Source of the DNA: Acinetobacter sp. ANC 3903
GTDB lineage: Bacteria; Pseudomonadota; Gammaproteobacteria; Pseudomonadales; Moraxellaceae
Assembly (NCBI RefSeq): GCF_002135315.1
Contig: NZ_NEGA01000008.1
Coordinates: 62,001-126,000 of the forward strand
Length of the DNA: 64,000 nt
Direction: 5' to 3'
The number at the start of each line of letters is the position of its first letter. The first letter of the stretch is position 1. A model generated the notes under the pieces. It saw only the letters and a list, made by a program, of their open reading frames with translations. It searched no databases and was not told the DNA's origin. Of the stretch, positions 9,133-17,963 are shown in pieces. The translations under genes were made by a program, and so were the position numbers.

Positions 9133-10589
9133 GCGAAACTCAATCTGCACATTTACAGCGTAAGCTGGGTGCACGTCATTTGAATATGATCGCCATTGGT
9201 GGTTCTATCGGTACAGGCTTATTCCTGGCTTCTGGTGCAACAATTGCCAATGCCGGTCCGGGCGGTGCTTTACTGGCTTACTGTTTGATTGGCATCATGA
9301 TTTATTTCCTGATGACCAGTCTGGGTGAGCTTGCAACCCACAACCCAACTTCAGGTGCCTTCTTTACCTATGGTACAAAATACGTAGAAGGCGGTTTTGG
9401 CTTCGCATTGGGATGGAACTATTGGTACAACTGGGCCATTACCGTTGCATTTGAACTGGTTGCAGTTCAGTTCATTATGAAATTCTGGTTTCCCGATATT
9501 CCTGGATTCTACTGGAGTGCCATTTTCCTTGCCGTTATTTTTGCTATTAACTCACTCTCTGTAAAAGGCTTTGGTGAAAGCGAATTCCTATTCTCTTTAG
9601 TTAAAGTCATTGCCATCATTGTGTTTATTATTATTGGTATTGTCATGATTGCGAAAATCATGCTGACGCCAAACATGGTGACTTTTGCCAACTGGACTAA
9701 AGGTGATGCACCTTTTGTTGGTGGCTTACAGGCCATGATCGGTGTCGCCATGATTGCCGGGTTCTCCTTCCAGGGTACAGAGATGGTGGGTGTGGCTGCA
9801 GGTGAATCCAAGGATCCTAAAAAGACCATTCCTGTAGCTATTAAGCAAATTTTCTGGCGTATTTTATTGTTCTATGTGGTGTGTATATTCATCATTGGAA
9901 CATTAGTGGCCTATGATGATCCGCGCCTGTTACAGGCGGCTGCGAGCGATAATATTACCCTGTCACCCTTTACTTTACTGTATGAGAAAGTCGGTTTTGC
10001 TTTTGCTGCAGGCTTAATGAATGCGGTGATTTTAACTGCAATCCTGTCTGCGGGTAACTCGGGCATGTATTCATCCACCCGCATGCTGTTTGACATGGCA
10101 CGTAAAGGTAGTGCACCAAAAATCTTTGGTAAACTTGATGCGCGTGGCGTACCGATGAATGCCTTGTATGCAACCACTGCAATTGCAGCGCTCTGCTTCC
10201 TCACTACCTTTATTGGTGAGCAGGAAGTATTTAACTGGTTGTTAAATATGTCAGGGATGTGTGGTTTTATTGTCTGGCTGGGCATTGCCATTTCACATTA
10301 CCGTTTCCGCAAAGGTTATTTGGCACAGGGTTATAAACTGGAAGATTTAGCTTATAAAGCCAAGTTTTTCCCGTTTGCGCCTTGGTTTGCATTTATTCTT
10401 TGTACCATTGTCGTGTTGGGACAAAATTATCAAGCCTTCCTTAGCGGTGACTGGCTTGGCATGTTATCTACTTATATCAGCATTCCATTATTTCTGGTGA
10501 TTTGGCTGGGTTATAAATGGAAAAATAAAACCAAGTTGGTTTCTTATCAAGACATGGATGTTAAGCCCATGAATCCTGATCAGGACTAA
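9129..10589 (+). CDS. lysP: Lysine-type amino acid permease (LysP-like, APC family)
   Basis: Inner-membrane amino acid:proton symporter of 486 residues with about 12 transmembrane segments. It follows E. coli LysP almost block for block: [86 protein letters not shown] and [13 protein letters not shown]. Lysine specificity is therefore likely but not proven. Translationally coupled to rsmC by a 4-bp overlap and closed by a bidirectional terminator. Confidence 0.9.
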   Translation: MSETQSAHLQRKLGARHLNMIAIGGSIGTGLFLASGATIANAGPGGALLAYCLIGIMIYFLMTSLGELATHNPTSGAFFTYGTKYVEGGFGFALGWNYWYNWAITVAFELVAVQFIMKFWFPDIPGFYWSAIFLAVIFAINSLSVKGFGESEFLFSLVKVIAIIVFIIIGIVMIAKIMLTPNMVTFANWTKGDAPFVGGLQAMIGVAMIAGFSFQGTEMVGVAAGESKDPKKTIPVAIKQIFWRILLFYVVCIFIIGTLVAYDDPRLLQAAASDNITLSPFTLLYEKVGFAFAAGLMNAVILTAILSAGNSGMYSSTRMLFDMARKGSAPKIFGKLDARGVPMNALYATTAIAALCFLTTFIGEQEVFNWLLNMSGMCGFIVWLGIAISHYRFRKGYLAQGYKLEDLAYKAKFFPFAPWFAFILCTIVVLGQNYQAFLSGDWLGMLSTYISIPLFLVIWLGYKWKNKTKLVSYQDMDVKPMNPDQD

Positions 10590-10603
10590 CTCTACTGTTG
10601 TCA

Positions 10604-10632
10604 TAAAAAAACAGCCTTTTGGCTGTTTTTTT
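10604..10632 (+). terminator. Bidirectional terminator between lysP and alpha/beta hydrolase
   Basis: A7-CAGCC-TTTT-GGCTG-T7: a symmetric hairpin that can serve both the plus-strand lysP and the minus-strand hydrolase, which converge here. Confidence 0.92.
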
Positions 10633-10645
10633 ATGTTTATGATTG

Positions 10646-11473
10646 TCAGTAGTGTACCAAAAACTCTTTCAAGGCAAAGCTGACTTCATTTTTATAGGTG
10701 GTACATAAACCATGTGGTGCACCCTTAATTTGCTCTTCTACCGCATGTTTTAAAAGTTTGACGGTCTGCTGACTACAAATTTCTGGCGGTACAATTTCAT
10801 CTGCTGTTCCATACATCACCAAAGTAGGTACAGTAATCTGGGTTAAATCTTCACGTAAATCTGTTTCTGAAAAAGCATGAATACAATCGTAATGTGCTTT
10901 AATTGACCCCTGCATGGCAATACGCCAGAAATTTTGTATCACCCCTTCTGAGGTTTTATTTAATAATTTGTCGTAGCCATAAAATGATTTAGCAAAATCC
11001 AGATAAAAATCGGCTCTATTGGCCAATAAATTGGCACGCATTTCATCAAATACGTCTGAATCTACACCGTCTGGATAATCCTCTCGCTTAATCATCAGAG
11101 GAGTTACAGCTGCAATGAGCGCGAGTTTAGTCACCTTTTGCTGGCCATATTTTGCCGTATATCGTGTTACCACTGCTCCACCGGTAGAATGTCCGACTAA
11201 AGCAAATTCAGTTAATCCGAGGTGTTCAATAAGTTGATGCAAATCTTGTGCATATTGATCAATGCTGTGCCCTGCCCAAGGTTGACTTGAACGTCCATGA
11301 CCACGTCGGTCAAATGCAATGACCCGAAAGCCATGTTCAGCCAGAAATAACATCTGGTCTTCAAAAGCATCACTTGATAAAGGCCAGCCATGGGAAAAAA
11401 CCACGACAGAACCATCGCCCCAATCCTTATAATAAATCGAGGTTCCATCTGTTGTTGTTAACATCTGTGTCAT
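10646..11473 (-). CDS. Alpha/beta hydrolase, cofactor-free haloperoxidase/esterase type
   Basis: A 275-residue soluble alpha/beta-hydrolase resembling non-heme chloroperoxidases and arylesterases (perhydrolase group). Oxyanion region FSHGWPL, then DRRGHGRS, nucleophile elbow GHSTGG with Ser96, acid residue in MYGTADEIVP and catalytic His in GAPHGL. No signal peptide. Families of this type hydrolyse esters or lactones and show promiscuous perhydrolysis; the physiological substrate is unknown. A second in-frame ATG three codons in (MTQ-MLTT) is an alternative start. Confidence 0.88.
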   Translation of the reverse strand: MTQMLTTTDGTSIYYKDWGDGSVVVFSHGWPLSSDAFEDQMLFLAEHGFRVIAFDRRGHGRSSQPWAGHSIDQYAQDLHQLIEHLGLTEFALVGHSTGGAVVTRYTAKYGQQKVTKLALIAAVTPLMIKREDYPDGVDSDVFDEMRANLLANRADFYLDFAKSFYGYDKLLNKTSEGVIQNFWRIAMQGSIKAHYDCIHAFSETDLREDLTQITVPTLVMYGTADEIVPPEICSQQTVKLLKHAVEEQIKGAPHGLCTTYKNEVSFALKEFLVHY

Positions 11474-11567
11474 TTTTTCACCCTCTTTTTATTGTGTATA
11501 TGGGTGTTTATTAGAACAAGATCAAAATAAAACTGTGTATTAAACAAGTTATGCTTATGTAGCACGC

Positions 11568-11596
11568 AAAAAAAAGCAGCCTTACGGCTGCTTTTT
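11568..11596 (-). terminator. Rho-independent terminator after ompA
   Basis: AAAAAGCAGCC-TTAC-GGCTGCTTTTT hairpin 23 bp beyond the ompA stop on the minus strand. Confidence 0.9.
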
Positions 11597-11618
11597 CTTA
11601 AATCAGTTCAATAATAAA

Positions 11619-12674
11619 TTATTGAGCTGCAGGAGCTTGTTGAGCAGGTTCTGCAACAACTGTACGGCTACCAGAAATAGTCGCGAATACACGACGGTTC
11701 ATAGCACGGCCTTCCTTAGTGTTGTTGTCAGCAATCGGTTGATCCCAAGCGAAACCTTGAGTAGACAAACGAGCTGGATCTACATTGTATTCATTTACAA
11801 GTGAAGATTTAACAGAGTTAGCACGAGCTAAAGATAAACGTTCGTTCAATGCACGTGGACCAGTGTTATCTGTGTGACCTTCGATGCGAGCAGTAGCGTT
11901 TGGATATTCAACTAACTTCTCAGCAACTTTCGCGATTTCTGGTTTGTATTGGTCTTTGATGTTTGATTTGTTTGTATCAAAGAACACACGAAGTTCCATG
12001 TTAAGGTCTTCAGTCAACTCTTGTGGAGCTGGTTGAACTGGAGCTACAGGCTCAACTGGAGCAACTTCAACTACAGGAGCAGCAGGTTTCAAGTGACCAC
12101 CAAGAACTACGTTAAGGCCAGCTAAAGCTGTATAGTTCCAGAAATCTTCATCGATGTTATAAGTAGCACGAGCTTCAGTACGTAGAGATAAAGCATCGTT
12201 TAAGCGCCAGAAAGCACCTAGACCTGCGTTACCTAAAGTACCTTCTTCAGACTCACCATCTGCAATTGAACCTGCAGCTTTATATTTGTAATGACCAGCA
12301 CCTAAAAGTACATATGGCTTGATTTTGCTGTCATAGTTTTTAGTGATCAAATCAGAAGTAGCATAGAAGTTACCATTGATTTGAGTCTGCTTATATTCTG
12401 CACCTGCAGGTACGCCAAGGCCTTCTACATCACCTTTCACTTGGTTATATTCAGCCTCAAAACCTAACCATGGAGTTAATTCAACTCCAAGAGCAGCACC
12501 AACAAATAAATCGTCTTGAAGTTCAGGACCATCTGTTAAATGATCTCCGCCGTTGTTGTGTTGAGTGTCTTGGAAAGTATAACCAAGCATTAATGGAGTA
12601 ACAGTTACGCCTGCGTTTGCAGCTGCTAAAGGAGCAGCTACGAGCATTGCTAAAGCAATACGACTCATTTTCAT
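11619..12674 (-). CDS. ompA: Outer-membrane protein OmpA (OmpA38 type)
   Basis: Abundant outer-membrane protein that anchors the envelope to peptidoglycan and, in Acinetobacter, is a slow porin and virulence factor. I start it at 12674 ([10 protein letters not shown], 351 aa) because an AGGAGG-type ribosome site (TCCTCC at 12682-12687) sits 7 bp upstream; the frame is open eight codons further. Signal peptide cleaved after AAANA, then an eight-stranded N-terminal barrel ([15 protein letters not shown]...), a Pro/Val/Glu-rich hinge ([14 protein letters not shown]), and a periplasmic OmpA domain with [17 protein letters not shown], the diaminopimelate-binding [12 protein letters not shown] and NERLSLARA. 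Sequence is close to A. baumannii OmpA. Confidence 0.97.
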   Translation of the reverse strand: MKMSRIALAMLVAAPLAAANAGVTVTPLMLGYTFQDTQHNNGGDHLTDGPELQDDLFVGAALGVELTPWLGFEAEYNQVKGDVEGLGVPAGAEYKQTQINGNFYATSDLITKNYDSKIKPYVLLGAGHYKYKAAGSIADGESEEGTLGNAGLGAFWRLNDALSLRTEARATYNIDEDFWNYTALAGLNVVLGGHLKPAAPVVEVAPVEPVAPVQPAPQELTEDLNMELRVFFDTNKSNIKDQYKPEIAKVAEKLVEYPNATARIEGHTDNTGPRALNERLSLARANSVKSSLVNEYNVDPARLSTQGFAWDQPIADNNTKEGRAMNRRVFATISGSRTVVAEPAQQAPAAQ

Positions 12675-13048
12675 GGATTTATCCTCCAGAGATAACAATT
12701 GTTGTTCAAGCTAAAGCCTAGAATTTGGCTATTTCTGAGATAGGCTTTCTTATACCCCAGTTTTATTCTTAAGCTATTCACAGTGAATCATACAAACACT
12801 TTATTTTTTTTCCAAGTGCTTGATAACTTTAATCAAGTAAATTATTGACAAAATTACTTACAATTTCCGTTGTAATTCGGTAATTTTTTACTCAATTTAT
12901 TCTTATGAATAGCTTATTGTCACTTGCAAATTATTTTAACAGCTTTCTTAAAAGTTGAGTAATAAATATTACCCGCAAAAAAAACAATTAAAAAAAAAAC
13001 ACTAATAACACAAATAATTAAAAAATATATATTACAGGATCACTTTAA
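12675..13048. other. ompA / pseudopilin divergent intergenic region
   Basis: A strongly AT-rich 374-bp region containing the ompA leader and promoter (minus) and the pseudopilin promoter (plus). I see no ORF. The long gap before ompA suggests an extended 5' untranslated leader, which is common for abundant outer-membrane proteins, but I could not define a confident -35/-10 pair. Confidence 0.5.
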
Positions 13049-13570
13049 ATGCTTTTTCAAAACAAAAATGGTTTCACGTTAGTTGAGCTCATCGTTACTT
13101 TGGCAATTTTTACCATTCTGGCGACCATCGCTTTACCTTATTTTCAAGACATAAAAGCCAAACAGGAAGTCAATTCCACTACCAATAAACTGATTTCAAC
13201 GATTCAATTAGCTAAATCGCAAGCATCTATTTATCATAGCAATGTGGTGATATGTCCAAGTCAAAATAAAGTGAATTGTCAAACAAACCAATGGACTACC
13301 AGTTTACTGGTTTTTCTCGACAGCAATAAAAATAGACAAATTGATACGGGTGAAAAAATTATTTATACAGAATCTACCGATTTAAAATATGGGCACTTAG
13401 ACTGGAAAGGAACTTTGAATGTTCCCAGCTTAACTTTTCAAGCAGAAAATGGCTTGCCCATAGGTTCAAATGGCAGTTTTTATTATTGTTCAATGGTTTC
13501 TGATCATCACCAAAAACTGGTTCTGAGCGCGATGGGACATATTCGGATCGAAAACCTATCGAGCTGCTAA
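13049..13570 (+). CDS. FimT/GspH-like type IV minor pseudopilin
   Basis: A 173-residue protein with a class III prepilin leader: NG-FTLVELIVTLAIFTILATIALPYF, in which prepilin peptidase would cut after Gly8 and methylate Phe, with Glu at mature position 5. The hydrophobic helix is followed by a GspH/FimT-type C-terminal domain with paired cysteines (VICPSQNKVNCQTN and FYYCS...LSSC). Such minor pilins prime type IV pilus assembly and, in FimT, bind DNA during natural transformation. It stands alone, not inside a pil/fim cluster, which fits FimT-like orphans in Acinetobacter; the exact role is inferred. Confidence 0.87.
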   Translation: MLFQNKNGFTLVELIVTLAIFTILATIALPYFQDIKAKQEVNSTTNKLISTIQLAKSQASIYHSNVVICPSQNKVNCQTNQWTTSLLVFLDSNKNRQIDTGEKIIYTESTDLKYGHLDWKGTLNVPSLTFQAENGLPIGSNGSFYYCSMVSDHHQKLVLSAMGHIRIENLSSC

Positions 13571-13686
13571 AAAACTTGTCAGTCTAAAGACATCCTATAA
13601 TCTTTCTTTATTCCGGCTCGTTTTTTAATATACTGCTTAGGCTTGGAAAATAATTCCCTAAAAAAATCAATCTCGGAGAAAGAACA

Positions 13687-14862
13687 ATGACAGACATCGT
13701 AATCGTAAATGGGGCACGTACCGCAATGGGCGGCTTCCAAGGTAGCTTGGCCAGTGTAACCGCTCCAGAACTTGGTGCAGTATGTATCAAAGAAGCGATT
13801 GCACGTGCAGGATTACACGCAACCGATGTCGAAGAAGTCATTATGGGCTGCGTGCTCCCTGCCGGCTTAAAACAAGGACCAGCTCGCCAGGCGATGCGTA
13901 AAGCTGGGCTACCTGATTCAACAGGTGCAGTCACGATTAACAAACTATGTGGTTCAGGTATGAAAGCAGTGATGCAAGCGGCTGACATGATAAAAGCCGG
14001 TTCTGCTGAAATTGTGGTGGCAGGCGGTATGGAATCTATGACCAATGCACCATATATCCTGCCTAAAGCACGTGGTGGCTTCCGTATGGGTCATGGTGAA
14101 ATCAAGGACCATATGTTCTTGGATGGTCTTGAAGATGCCGAAACCGGTCGCTTAATGGGTTCATTTGCACAAGACACGGCAAATACACGTGGCTATACGC
14201 GTGAACAAATGGATGCCTTTGCGATTCGTTCATTAGAACGTGCACAAAAAGCCGTAAACGAAGGTTACTTTGCCGATGAAATCGTGCCTGTAACCGTATC
14301 GAGTCGCAAAGGTGATGTTGTTGTTGATAAAGATGAACAACCCTTTAACGCGAACATTGCCAAAATTCCAACGCTTCGTCCTGCATTTGCGAAAGACGGT
14401 ACCATTACCGCGGCCAATGCCAGCTCGATTTCAGATGGTGCTTCTGCACTTGTACTCACCTCGAGTGAAAAAGCTGCTGCGAAAGGATTGAAGTCTCTTG
14501 CAAAAATTGTGGCTTATGCTTCAAATTCACAGCATCCTTCAGAATTTACCATTGCTCCAGTCGGTGCCATTCAGAAAGTTTTAAATAAAACTGGTTGGGA
14601 TGCACAAGATGTCGATCTTTGGGAAATTAACGAAGCTTTTGCCATGGTGACCATGTGCCCAATGGATGACTTCAAACTTGATCCAGCTAAAGTAAACATT
14701 AATGGTGGTGCATGTGCACTCGGCCATCCGGTGGGTTCTACTGGTTCTCGTATTATCTTGACCTTGATTCATGCACTTAAACGCACTGGCGGCAAGAAAG
14801 GTATTGCTACCCTATGTATCGGTGGTGGTGAAGCGACCGCTGTAGCGATTGAGTTGCTTTAA
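13687..14862 (+). CDS. Acetyl-CoA C-acetyltransferase (thiolase)
   Basis: Thiolase of 391 residues catalysing reversible condensation of two acetyl-CoA to acetoacetyl-CoA or the thiolytic reverse. Active-site Cys88 lies in KLCGSGMKA; the other catalytic residues are the His of NEAFAM context and GHPVGSTGSR, and the C-terminal Cys in CIGGGEA. The start is preceded by GGAGAAAGAAC, a clear ribosome site. A biosynthetic (PhaA/AtoB-like) assignment is likeliest from the sequence style; it is not adjacent to other pathway genes, so its pathway (ketone body, polyhydroxybutyrate or amino-acid degradation) is open. Confidence 0.92.
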   Translation: MTDIVIVNGARTAMGGFQGSLASVTAPELGAVCIKEAIARAGLHATDVEEVIMGCVLPAGLKQGPARQAMRKAGLPDSTGAVTINKLCGSGMKAVMQAADMIKAGSAEIVVAGGMESMTNAPYILPKARGGFRMGHGEIKDHMFLDGLEDAETGRLMGSFAQDTANTRGYTREQMDAFAIRSLERAQKAVNEGYFADEIVPVTVSSRKGDVVVDKDEQPFNANIAKIPTLRPAFAKDGTITAANASSISDGASALVLTSSEKAAAKGLKSLAKIVAYASNSQHPSEFTIAPVGAIQKVLNKTGWDAQDVDLWEINEAFAMVTMCPMDDFKLDPAKVNINGGACALGHPVGSTGSRIILTLIHALKRTGGKKGIATLCIGGGEATAVAIELL

Positions 14863-14872
14863 TTGTTTTGAA

Positions 14873-14943
14873 GTCTCCCTTTGTTAAGGAGGTAGACCGG
14901 AATATTCCCCCTCTCTCTAACTCTCTTCCTGAGGAAGAGAGAG
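14873..14943. repeat. Hairpin-rich palindromic sequence after the thiolase
   Basis: Two consecutive inverted repeats: CTCC-CTTTGTTAA-GGAG near 14875-14892, and CTCTCTTCC-TGA-GGAAGAGAG (14921-14941). The second lacks a T run, so it is a structural palindrome, not a terminator; it resembles the dispersed CT-rich palindromes common between Acinetobacter genes. Confidence 0.55.
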
Positions 14944-14946
14944 CAT

Positions 14947-14976
14947 AAAAAGATCCATCAAAAGAGGGATTTTTTT
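14947..14976 (+). terminator. Probable terminator after thiolase
   Basis: A5-GATCC, ten-base loop, GGAT-T7. The stem is short, so strength is uncertain, but it has both A and T tracts and lies between two same-direction genes. Confidence 0.55.
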
Positions 14977-15064
14977 ATGCTTACACTTTTTTATATTTTC
15001 ATCATCAAAATTTAAGCTTAAGCCTGCTAGATTAGAACCATCAAAACAACAACAAAGGCTTATC

Positions 15065-15514
15065 ATGCAACTCAATCATTATCTGAATTTCCAAGGTGAA
15101 ACCGAAGCTGCCTTTAACTTTTATAAATCTGTTTTTGGTGGTGAGTTTTCCAATCTTACCCGTTATGGGGAGTTACCAGCGCAAGAAGGGGTCACGCTAT
15201 CTGAAGCAGATAAAAATCTGATTCTGCATGTCTCACTACCGATTAATGCATTTACAGAACTGATGGCATCCGATACCAATGATCAATTCTGTGCACAAAA
15301 TAATACCGTTTTCACCAAAGGTAATAATCACTATATTTCAATTAATCTGAATGCCCATGAACAAGCAGAAGCAAAACGTTTATTTGACGCGTTATCTGTG
15401 AATGGACAAATTGAAATGCCATTAGACAAAACTTTTTGGGGTGCACTGTATGGTGCCTTTACTGATCAGTTCGGGATTAAGTGGATGGTGAATTGCCAAT
15501 TAGAAGCAATGTGA
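15065..15514 (+). CDS. VOC-family protein, PhnB/YjdN type
   Basis: A 149-residue vicinal-oxygen-chelate (glyoxalase-fold) protein. It begins MQLNHYLNFQGETEAAFNFYKSVFGGEF and ends GALYGAFTDQFGIKWMVNCQ, the classic PhnB-like pattern (paired beta-alpha-beta-beta-beta modules). Members have been annotated as 3-demethylubiquinone methyltransferase-like by homology alone; true functions are mostly unknown. Monocistronic with an AAAGG ribosome site. Confidence 0.85.
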   Translation: MQLNHYLNFQGETEAAFNFYKSVFGGEFSNLTRYGELPAQEGVTLSEADKNLILHVSLPINAFTELMASDTNDQFCAQNNTVFTKGNNHYISINLNAHEQAEAKRLFDALSVNGQIEMPLDKTFWGALYGAFTDQFGIKWMVNCQLEAM

Positions 15515-15540
15515 TCTCAATTTTTTATTCAAACACGCAT

Positions 15541-15570
15541 AAAAAAGCCGGAATCAATCCGGCTTTTTTT
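15541..15570. terminator. Bidirectional terminator between VOC gene and DUF934 gene
   Basis: A6-GCCGGA-ATCAA-TCCGGC-T7 at the convergence point of two genes; it can work in both directions. Confidence 0.92.
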
Positions 15571-15588
15571 AACATCTGCTTAAAACAA

Positions 15589-16074
15589 TCAAGCACCTGT
15601 TTGATAATGTGCTTTTTCAACTGCAGTTGAAGCTTGGTATGGGTTGGTAAAGTCACCTAAACCAGCCGCTGCTTCCTGAATATCTTTACCTTCTTTCACC
15701 ACAAAAGTATCGAATCCAGAACGCTTCATGTAATTTAATACGTCTTTGAATACATCGCCAGTTGCACGCAATTCACCTTGGAAACCTTGACGGCGAAGAA
15801 GCGCTGCAAATGAATAGCCACGGCCATCGTTAAAGCCTGCAAATTCGATAAAAATTGCATCCAACTGGTCAAGCGGAAATTCATGGGTTTCAGGAGAAGC
15901 ATCTACAGTGATGTAGAGTGCTTTTTTACCTGAAACATTGGCAATTTGATCTAACTGTTCAACAGTTAAAACCACGTCACCTTGTGGCAATACGCCATCT
16001 TCACCAATAAGCTGGTAGGTATTGTCTGCAATCGTGCCATCTTTAGAGAGCACTTGTAGTGCGGTATTAAGCAT
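15589..16074 (-). CDS. DUF934 protein, partner of sulfite reductase
   Basis: A 161-residue cytoplasmic protein of the DUF934 family, which is found almost always beside cysI and cysH-type genes and is presumed to help assimilatory sulfate reduction; its biochemical role is unknown. The start at 16074 is chosen because AAGGAG lies 7 bp upstream and it overlaps the cysI stop by eight bases; the frame is open 26 codons further into cysI, but those are shadow codons. Visible blocks: VLPQGDVVLTVEQLDQI, FPLDQLDAIFIEFAGFNDGRGYSFAALLR and GELRATGDVFKDVLNYMKRSGFD. Confidence 0.9.
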   Translation of the reverse strand: MLNTALQVLSKDGTIADNTYQLIGEDGVLPQGDVVLTVEQLDQIANVSGKKALYITVDASPETHEFPLDQLDAIFIEFAGFNDGRGYSFAALLRRQGFQGELRATGDVFKDVLNYMKRSGFDTFVVKEGKDIQEAAAGLGDFTNPYQASTAVEKAHYQTGA

Positions 16075-17710
16075 ATGCACGCTCCTTGAAGGGTTGAATG
16101 CTGACACGGCGGTATGTATCAATAAACTCTTCACCCTCAACACGAAGGTCAAGATAGGTATTTAGAATTTCTTCAACCACATCAGCTACACGATCTGCTG
16201 CAAATGATGGCCCTAAGATGTCACCAATTGAAGCATCATGGTCTGCATTACCACCAAGCGTAATCTGGTAGAACTCAGCACCTTTTTTGTCTACACCTAA
16301 AATACCGATATTACCGACATGATGATGACCACAAGCATTCATACAACCTGAAATGTTCAGGTCAAGCTTGCCTAGGTTATAGATGGTATCCAGATCATCA
16401 AAACGTCGTGAAATCGCTTCTGAAATCGGAATTGATTTTGCATTCGCCAATGAACAGAAATCACCGCCTGGGCAGCAAATGATGTCAGTCAAGAAACCAA
16501 TGTGCGCACGAGCAAGGTTGTGTTGATCGAGGATTTGCCACAATTCAAACAAGTCTTTTTGTGGTACATCTACCAAGGCAATATTTTGTTCGTGTGTGGT
16601 ACGGAACTCACCGAAGGTGTACTTGTCTGCAAGATCAGCAATCAGGTTCATCTCTTCAACCGTCATGTCACCCGGTGCGATACCGGCACGTTTCAAAGAA
16701 ATCGTAACAATACGGTAGCCTTGCATTTTATGAGCATTGGTGTTGATGTTGAACCACTGCTTGAACTTCGGATGCGCTGCAAACTGTTCAGTAAAGTCTT
16801 CATCGGCATAAGCTTGATAATCAAATGGCGTGAAGTTCTCATCCATTTTTGCCAAGGTGTCTGCATCGATTTTTAAAGTTTTTACTGTATGTGCAAATTC
16901 AGCTTCCACTTTTTCTGCAAATACTGCAGGCGTTAAAGCTTTTACTAAAATCTTGATACGAGCTTTGTATTTGTTGTCACGGCGACCGTGCAAGTTATAT
17001 ACACGAAGTACTGCTTCTAAATAAGCAATCAAATCTTCACGTGGCAAGAAGTCACGGATAAAGCTACCAATCACCGGGGTACGGCCCAAGCCACCACCGA
17101 CTTTGATTTTATAGCCCATCTCGCCTGCTTCATTACGCACGATGTATACACCGATGTCATGGAATGAAGTTGCCGCACGGTCAGTTTCTTCTAATGCAGA
17201 AACCGCAATTTTGAACTTACGTGGCAAGAAAGCAAATTCTGGATGGAATGTAGACCACTGACGAATCAATTCACAGGTCGGACGTGGATCTGCAATTTCA
17301 CCCGCAACCACACCGGCATACTGGTCAGTCGTGGTATTACGGATACAGTTACCTGAGGTCTGGATTGCATGCATCTGAACTGATGCAAGCTCTTGCAACA
17401 TGTCCGGTACATTTTCTAGTGCAGGCCAGTTAAACTGAATGTTTTGACGTGTTGAAACGTGTGCATAACCACGGTCATAGTCTTTGGCCAATTGCGCAAT
17501 TTTACGCAATTGTTTTGAATTCATCAGACCATAAGGTACTGCAATACGCAACATTGGCGCATAACGCTGTACATAAAGGCCGTTTTGCAGACGAAGCGGA
17601 CGATATTCATCTTCCGTCAATTTACCTGCTAAATAACGTTCCGTTTGGTCACGGAACTGTGCAACACGTTCATTGACCAGTTGCTGGTCAAAATCAGTAT
17701 ATAAATACAT
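16067..17710 (-). CDS. cysI: Assimilatory sulfite reductase, siroheme [4Fe-4S] subunit
   Basis: Reduces sulfite to sulfide for cysteine synthesis (six-electron transfer). The 547-residue nitrite/sulfite reductase has two ferredoxin-like and two siroheme-binding repeats. TSGNCIRNTT lies in the first half, and the siroheme/[4Fe-4S] ligands are in CCPGGDFCSLA (Cys-x5-Cys) and SGCMNACGHHHVGNIG (Cys-x3-Cys). The size matches the single-polypeptide form used in Acinetobacter and pseudomonads. It is followed by the overlapping DUF934 gene, forming a two-gene sulfur-assimilation operon. Discrimination between sulfite and nitrite as substrate rests on the DUF934 neighbour. Confidence 0.93.
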   Translation of the reverse strand: MYLYTDFDQQLVNERVAQFRDQTERYLAGKLTEDEYRPLRLQNGLYVQRYAPMLRIAVPYGLMNSKQLRKIAQLAKDYDRGYAHVSTRQNIQFNWPALENVPDMLQELASVQMHAIQTSGNCIRNTTTDQYAGVVAGEIADPRPTCELIRQWSTFHPEFAFLPRKFKIAVSALEETDRAATSFHDIGVYIVRNEAGEMGYKIKVGGGLGRTPVIGSFIRDFLPREDLIAYLEAVLRVYNLHGRRDNKYKARIKILVKALTPAVFAEKVEAEFAHTVKTLKIDADTLAKMDENFTPFDYQAYADEDFTEQFAAHPKFKQWFNINTNAHKMQGYRIVTISLKRAGIAPGDMTVEEMNLIADLADKYTFGEFRTTHEQNIALVDVPQKDLFELWQILDQHNLARAHIGFLTDIICCPGGDFCSLANAKSIPISEAISRRFDDLDTIYNLGKLDLNISGCMNACGHHHVGNIGILGVDKKGAEFYQITLGGNADHDASIGDILGPSFAADRVADVVEEILNTYLDLRVEGEEFIDTYRRVSIQPFKERAYA

Positions 17711-17910
17711 GGCGTACAGCTAGTAGTTTCTATTATAACGGTGCACAGCATAGCGAGATTTGATCTATCAACAAAATGCGTTTTTTACATATTTAATAGC
17801 GGTTTTATTGATAAGTGTGCCGAACCTTAACAGATATAAAGCCTTTCGGCCTTTTTTGATTCATTTCCAGTGATATTGCTTATTTTGTTTATTCTTTAGC
17901 ATTTATTTTC

Positions 17911-17942
17911 ATAAAAAAAAGCCCAACGAATTGGACTTTTTA
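17911..17942 (-). terminator. Rho-independent terminator after gcd
   Basis: On the minus strand AAAAAGTCCAA-TTCG-TTGGGCT8: a stem with one G-T pair followed by eight T, about 20 bp past the gcd stop. Confidence 0.88.
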
Positions 17943-17963
17943 AACTTAACCTAAATAGGCAGT

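Noticed and set aside
9911-10291. 126-codon minus-strand ORF opposite lysP
   Set aside because: A shadow of the membrane-protein frame, with no ribosome site and no similarity I recognise.
17839-17862. GCC-TTTC-GGC hairpin with T run on the plus strand near 17840
   Set aside because: The stem is only 3-5 bp and no plus-strand gene ends there; it lies upstream of cysI.
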